In this document: positions 59,700 to 64,000 of the stretch, in pieces
Numbering within the stretch: position 1 is the first letter of the stretch
How the letters are laid out: every line of letters starts with the position of its first letter
DNA from: Isoetes taiwanensis
Lineage: Eukaryota; Streptophyta; Lycopodiopsida; Isoetales; Isoetaceae
NCBI GenBank assembly: GCA_021234155.1
Contig: JAJEKV010000015.1
Location: 1,958,852-2,022,851, forward strand
Length of the DNA: 64,000 bases
Reading direction: 5' to 3'
Notes under the pieces: generated by a model
The model's database searches: none
The model's input: the letters and a program-made list of their open reading frames with translations, nothing else
What the model was told of the DNA's origin: nothing
Made by a program: the position numbers and the translations under genes

Positions 59700-61100
59700 G
59701 TTAATACAAGTTTTTTTTCTATGATCTCAAATAGTTAATCAATACATTAATCAATACGATTTTGAAACTGTGTATGCATGCCTAAACAATATCAAATCAA
59801 TATCAATAAAAACAGTCTTGGTATCACTAGTATTTTCATGCAATGCCTAAAAACTAAAATCTCAATTATCATACTCTGCCAATAAGGAAAGAAAGCAAAC
59901 CCCATACTTAAATCTTCAGAAAAGCCACTCTAGAGTGCAGAATTGAATTTGCCCAATTGGGAGAACTATGGGTTTTGAACCCACAAAACCGTTTTACATG
60001 TTTACACCTTTAAATGCTCATGATCTAATAAGGTGTCTGGACATCAGGGTAGCTCCAGCATACAAAAGAGCATGCAAGCAAAGGCAAAAGGCCGTCGCAG
60101 CAAAGTCCCCAGGATTTGGGTCTTTGTGGACTTAGTGTCTGACCAAAGTGGGAACATATGCTAGAAAAAGCTGTGCAACTACAAGGAGCTCTGCAAATCG
60201 GCATTTCAGAAAATCTATATGCTGAAGATCCGCTGAAGCAATTACTCTACTTGGCCAAAGTGAGAACCTGGAATAAAAATATTAGTCTGGAAAGCAAATG
60301 GTGCACTTAAACAAATAGAACCCAGAGGACCTTATCTGCCATCGGAAGCTTACTACCCTCCCACACATATAGTGCAAACCAGAAAGCCTAAGCCGAGAAA
60401 GCAAGCCGAGAAAGCATCATATGCTATTAGCAGAGAAAAACTGTGTTGATGATGTTTGCAAACAAAAAACTCACAAGAGGAGCAGATTACGATCCAAATC
60501 CGAGATTAACAACTGACAACAACAAACCCACTTCTTTTTCAGCTGGATTAGTGCAAGCAATGTGCTCTATGAAAATAAAAAACAGAAAATCCTCTTCGTC
60601 CTTTGTATCATTTTGTGCTGAGGATAAGTGCTACAGGTTTTCCTCATTGAAATTTGCCCTATTTCGGCCGGACACATTTTTTTTACATCATTGCTAGACT
60701 GAACGCTAGAAGCCGAACCTTAGTATGAACAAGAAGTAAAAAAATGTGGAAGAAACTCAATCAACATATACCTGGCCGAGCGTCAACATCCCACCTCAAT
60801 AGCTTGCACCTCGGCCTCTAAAAAATATTCAAGTTCAAAATCATCAGAATGGCTTTCTGTGCAAGAAGAGAGATTAAGGGAGCTGAATAGTGTAAAAGTT
60901 TCTCTCTATAAGCAAACATTTACCTGCTAGAGTGCCGGATTTAGGGCAGTAGCCATGGCGCATCGCTGAATCCACGACATATTTGTGGCGTTCGGTACGA
61001 TTATCACGGTCCCGGGGCGTATCTTGCATCTTTGCCTCGTCAGCGTACCGCCACCGGCGGCCCGGCGTGTGCCCGGCGTATTGAGCTAGTAGCCCCTAGG
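59700..61100. other. Intergenic, no gene assigned
   Basis: An open frame at 60443-60697 (+) has no motif. The GC-rich patch 60950-61080 may belong to the upstream end of LTR D or a separate insert. Nothing else is supported. Confidence 0.35.
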
Positions 61101-61109
61101 GGCAACTTG

Positions 61110-63035
61110 CTAGGTATGTGCATTTCTTATTAATGTGCACATGCACATTATTAAGGTGCACACATTTCCATGTGGGCCCATTTAGGTGCACACACTTCCA
61201 TGTGGGCACATTTGGGTGCACACATTTCCATGTGGGCACATTTGGCCACCTAGCTATTAAAGGCAAGTGGGCCCATTCCCAATTATCCCACATGCCTAAA
61301 GGGGATAATTGGAAACCCTAGCCTAACCCCTTGCCTATTTAAGTAGGAGAACCCTAACTTGCCCATTTTTCGTTCCTAGGGTTTTAGAGCTCTGTTTTGG
61401 CTGCCCCAAGGGTCAAAACCGCCTCCCAGACTCTGTCTGAGAGAATCGCACCATTAGTTTCCCTTGATTCGAGCATTTTGCCGGGGATGGTGGGAGTTCG
61501 AGGCGGGAGGAGTGAGCCAAGGATCAGGTATTTGGTCAATTTAATAGCCTAAACCATCTTCTAGTCATTGAATCAGTAGGTTTAGCCTATTAAATTGCCC
61601 ATAGCAGCCCTCTAGATATCTAGATACCAGACTCTAACTAAAGAACCTAACTCTATGATATAGATTAGATATAGTTCTTTAGTTCTTCTGTGATGTATAT
61701 GGATGATGTATCTCTATGAACTCCTTGTATTGGGAAGGGGGGTAGAGACCTAAAGCTTGGTAGTAGATGCTCCTAGATTAGCCTCTCTAGCACACTATAG
61801 ATTCGACTGTGTGCAATAACCAAACACTGGTTGTGGGTGAAGGGGGCGGGGACTGGCTAAGAAGGAGATTCGTGTCACGACTCTTGAGCGATCCCTCACG
61901 GTGTGTAAGGCCCTCTGGGGATCATTGTGACTAGGTCTAATGGCTTACCAGCGAGTGTGGGTAGGCATGGGCTCAACGCGGAAGTGAAGTGGTGTTCATG
62001 ACTTTCAGTGGGTTTAGTCGAATAAGGCGGTGGCCCTCTAGTCACCTTGAGTCCTGGCATGGAGATCTTTGGAGGGGAGTGATCCTACGCCCCATCCGGG
62101 GCGGGAGATGCAACCCGGGAATAGCCCCTTTGGCTATGCATCCGTGAGGGCTTCTGATTCAGTCCAGACACTTTTCAGCCTACTACGCAAAAGTGTGCAG
62201 GGAGGCGGATGGAGTGGACAACCCTAAGCCATGTTCTTATGCGACCAAATCCATTTTGCCATTGCATGCGCAATGAAGGGAACCCAAGCCGTCGGTCATC
62301 CCTTGTCCCGAGGCCTTGGGTAGGATCATTATGTATGATCTTGATCATTGTCTATGCAGATGTGGATGCACCACCGCCGAGGTGGATATGTGATTATGTT
62401 GTATCTTGACATGTATGTTCGCTTCCCGACTAGGTAGGCCTGAGGGAAGGCGGGGTAAATGACCCCTTCATTCTTCCCACTGGAACTCATCAAGGTTCGT
62501 GTGATACGTGGAAGAGCCTGTGTCGATTATGCTGGTATGGGGGATGAACTCTGTTTGTATGCGGTCTGCGGGCACATTATATGAGTAAAGGGGCGTCCAC
62601 GATTGGTATCGAGCAATGTTCTTGGAGACCAAGAGCAAAAGCAGCGGCCATGCTCCCAATAGTACTAACTTGATAGGATCCTCAAACCTCGAAAAGTGGA
62701 AATTTTTTCTCATTTTTGTAGTATATGCTAAGCTAGTAACAAGTTAAGCGAATGAGAGCATAAAAAGACAAAAATTAGTGAGCCAAATAGGATGGTCTCA
62801 CACGTCGCGCCAAGACAGATAATGAAGATCTCATTTTCAGCCTGGGCGCAATGTGTGAGACATTGCTTCTAGAGCATGTTAAAAAGTTATGAATTTCAAA
62901 AAAAGTAGCTGGGTAGGGAACTCATCAAGGTTGCAGTGATACGTGGAGGGCAAGATGCTCGGTAGCCTAGTATGGGGGATGAACTCCATTTTGTATCTTG
63001 ATGCGGGCGCATATATATGAGTAGGGGACGTCACA
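61110..63035 (+). mobile_element. LTR copy D, a divergent subfamily with its own promoter
   Basis: Shares with A-C the order 'ggggggtagagacctaaag', 'gatgctcctag', 'agatgcaacc', 'gtgtgcagggaggcggatgga'. It ends ...GGGGACGTCACA at 63035, followed by a perfect primer-binding site. A TATA-like CTATTTAAG at 61337 suggests the transcription start region of the LTR. The left end is approximate. The last part is included in a 435-bp tandem duplication. Confidence 0.65.
61155..61244. repeat. Three 30-bp tandem repeats in LTR D
   Basis: Units 61155-61184, 61185-61214 and 61215-61244 of ggtgcacacatttccatgtg plus gg.c.cattt, each exactly 30 bp with one to three changes. They lie about 100 bp upstream of the TATA-like motif, where LTR enhancers usually sit. 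Confidence 0.9.
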
Positions 63036-63356
63036 GTGGTATCAGAGCAATGTTCTTGGAGACCAAGAGCAAAGCACTGGCCATGCTCCCAATAGTACTA
63101 ACTTGATAGGATCCTCAAACCTCGAAAAGTGGGAAATTTTTTTCTCATTTTTGTAGTATATGCTAAGCTAGTAACAAGTTAAGCGAATGAGAGCATAAAA
63201 AGACAAAAATTAGTGAGCCAAATAGGATGGTCTCTACGCGTCAGCGCCAAAACGGATAATGAAGATCTCATCTCATTTTCAGCACAGAGCAATGTGTGAG
63301 ACATTGCTTCTAGAGCATGTTAAAAAGTTATGAATTTCAAAAAAAGTAGCTGGGTA
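62482..63356 (+). repeat. Tandem duplication (435 bp) spanning LTR end, PBS and leader
   Basis: Unit 1 (62482-62916) and unit 2 (62917-63356) both start ggaactcatcaaggtt and end aaaaaaagtagctgggta. Unit 2 has the intact LTR end and primer-binding site; unit 1 has a damaged version (ttggtatcgagcaatg at about 62602). The 3' halves are almost identical, the 5' halves less so. Confidence 0.9.
63037..63052 (+). other. Primer-binding site, element D
   Basis: TGGTATCAGAGCAATG, complementary to initiator tRNA-Met, follows the LTR end by one base. Confidence 0.85.
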
Positions 63357-63429
63357 ATTCGAATTCTAGCCTAGGAATTAGCTAGATTAGTCTATTTCAA
63401 TCTATTTTAACCTCATCTTAAAAGAATTC

Positions 63430-63500
63430 CATGCTGGCGAATCGAACCTCCCACCCTGAGGGTTGAACCAAAAAACCCCGTGCAAAACCAACCAAGGCGG
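63430..63500 (-). mobile_element. Possible tRNA-derived SINE relic
   Basis: The minus strand reads GGGAGGTTCGATTCGCCAGC, a good Pol III B box, preceded by TTGGTTGGTTTTGCACGGGG. The A box is weak. It sits between leader D and the H3-like frame. Confidence 0.4.
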
Positions 63501-63555
63501 GCATCGTTTGTGTTTGAATTATAATTCTTAATTAAATTTAAGCTTTAATAATGTT

Positions 63556-63882
63556 AGATAATATTAATGGCCAAGCACCCTTAAGCTAGATAGAGACAGC
63601 ATTTGGATAGACACCAAGACTCGTCGACATGGCGCTAGCGCAAGCAGACCATTTCGACTTCCTCGACAAGGCAAAAGCGGTAGGAGAAAAAGGAGGAAGA
63701 AGGAAACAAAGAAAGGAGAGAGGGCGAGCGAGGCGGGGAGGCCAAGGGTCAAGCGGCGGAAAGAGGAGGCGGCTGGTCAACATTTTGAAGACTCAACAAC
63801 CTGCATGATACACGCCAAGAGAGTAACACTAATGAAGAAGGACATGCGACTTGCCGACTACATCAAAGATGAGCCTTATTAA
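63556..63882 (+). pseudogene. Open frame joining a basic tail to a CENH3-like C-terminus
   Basis: An uninterrupted frame of 108 codons runs from after a TAA at 63553 to the stop at 63880. The first half is a Lys/Arg-rich tail (GKSGRRKRRKKETKKGERAS, VKRRKEEAAGQ). The second half is HFEDSTTCMIHAKRVTLMKK then DMRLADYIKDEPY. This matches the end of helix 2, loop 2 and helix 3 of histone H3. RVTLMKKD is the centromeric (CENH3) form rather than the canonical RVTIMPKD. The alpha-N, helix 1 and most of helix 2 are missing. There is no ATG before the H3 part; the first in-frame ATG is at 63805. It may be the 3' exon of a spliced gene, a truncated retrocopy or a captured fragment. Confidence 0.6.
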
Positions 63883-64000
63883 TTTAAGTAAATGATAAAA
63901 TTTTGTTTAATACAAAGTGTTTTAGAGTAAATTATAAGTGTATGAAGTTACTTAATTAAGTCGAGTTAGTAAGTTTTAGCTTTTGTTTTAGTCAAAGCAG
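63883..64000. other. 3' flank of the H3-like frame
   Basis: AT-rich, with no feature recognised before the window ends. Confidence 0.4.

Noticed and set aside
61096-61321. HFHVGTF / VPTWKCVHPN repeat peptides on both strands
   Set aside because: They are translations of the 30-bp non-coding tandem repeats of an LTR.
63590-63790. Basic ORF starting MALAQADHFDFLDKAKAV
   Set aside because: It is the frame next to the H3-like one, stops soon after, and contains no recognised domain.

Overview
The window is nuclear DNA of a land plant with a large, repeat-choked genome. The evidence is GT-AG introns in plant-type genes, a plant RAD21/SYN cohesin gene, a plant FLY-type RING ligase, an eight-cysteine lipid-transfer-like peptide, and layers of Ty3, Ty1, LINE, SINE and MITE debris. 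The heavy nesting and long decayed introns suit a fern, lycophyte, gymnosperm or other big-genome plant. I cannot name the species, and that placement is inference.

Three genes look intact or nearly so. (1) An intronless eight-cysteine secreted peptide, 2359-2625 (+). (2) A 14-exon alpha-kleisin RAD21/SYN gene, 15461-20266 (+), whose exon phases all agree and which gives 1031 codons plus stop. (3) A FLYING SAUCER/Tul1-type transmembrane RING-H2 E3 ligase on the minus strand, start about 31674 and stop 20616. Ten of its exons are resolved; part of the luminal region between 30356 and 25325 was not found. Genes 2 and 3 are convergent, with stop codons 350 bp apart.

The rest is mostly relic DNA. 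0-2.3 kb: foldback duplication and a LINE relic. 3.6-4.5 kb: exon-like minus-strand scraps. 4.9-6.6 kb: a histone-H3-like pseudogene followed by a decayed acidic ORF. 7.7-9.1 kb: a non-coding retro-insert with a 13-bp target-site duplication. 9.8-12.3 kb: coiled-coil ORF and an FCP1/HAD-like pseudogene. 12.7-14.7 kb: a chromovirus relic lacking RT/RNase H. FLY introns: a Ty1/copia RNase H relic with a 196-bp tandem duplication, and a cox1-like mitochondrial fragment. 32.2-32.8 kb: three nested foldbacks upstream of FLY. 33.7-39.2 kb: a LINE with TSD, a 384-bp MITE, a DEAH-helicase pseudogene and a dimeric tRNA-type SINE with TSD. 40.5-41.0 kb: an array of heat-shock-element-like repeats. 41.5-63.4 kb: four diverged copies of one LTR family (A-D), three with a tRNA-iMet primer-binding site, plus leader, gag and RT pieces.

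The most unusual signal is three separate histone-H3-like sequences (4.94-5.29, 54.84-55.28 and 63.56-63.88 kb). They are of different H3 types and two lie just 3' of copies of the same LTR family. The last is an open 108-codon frame joining a Lys/Arg-rich tail to a CENH3-like C-terminus. None looks like a normal functional H3 gene. No CRISPR, rRNA or functional tRNA gene was seen.
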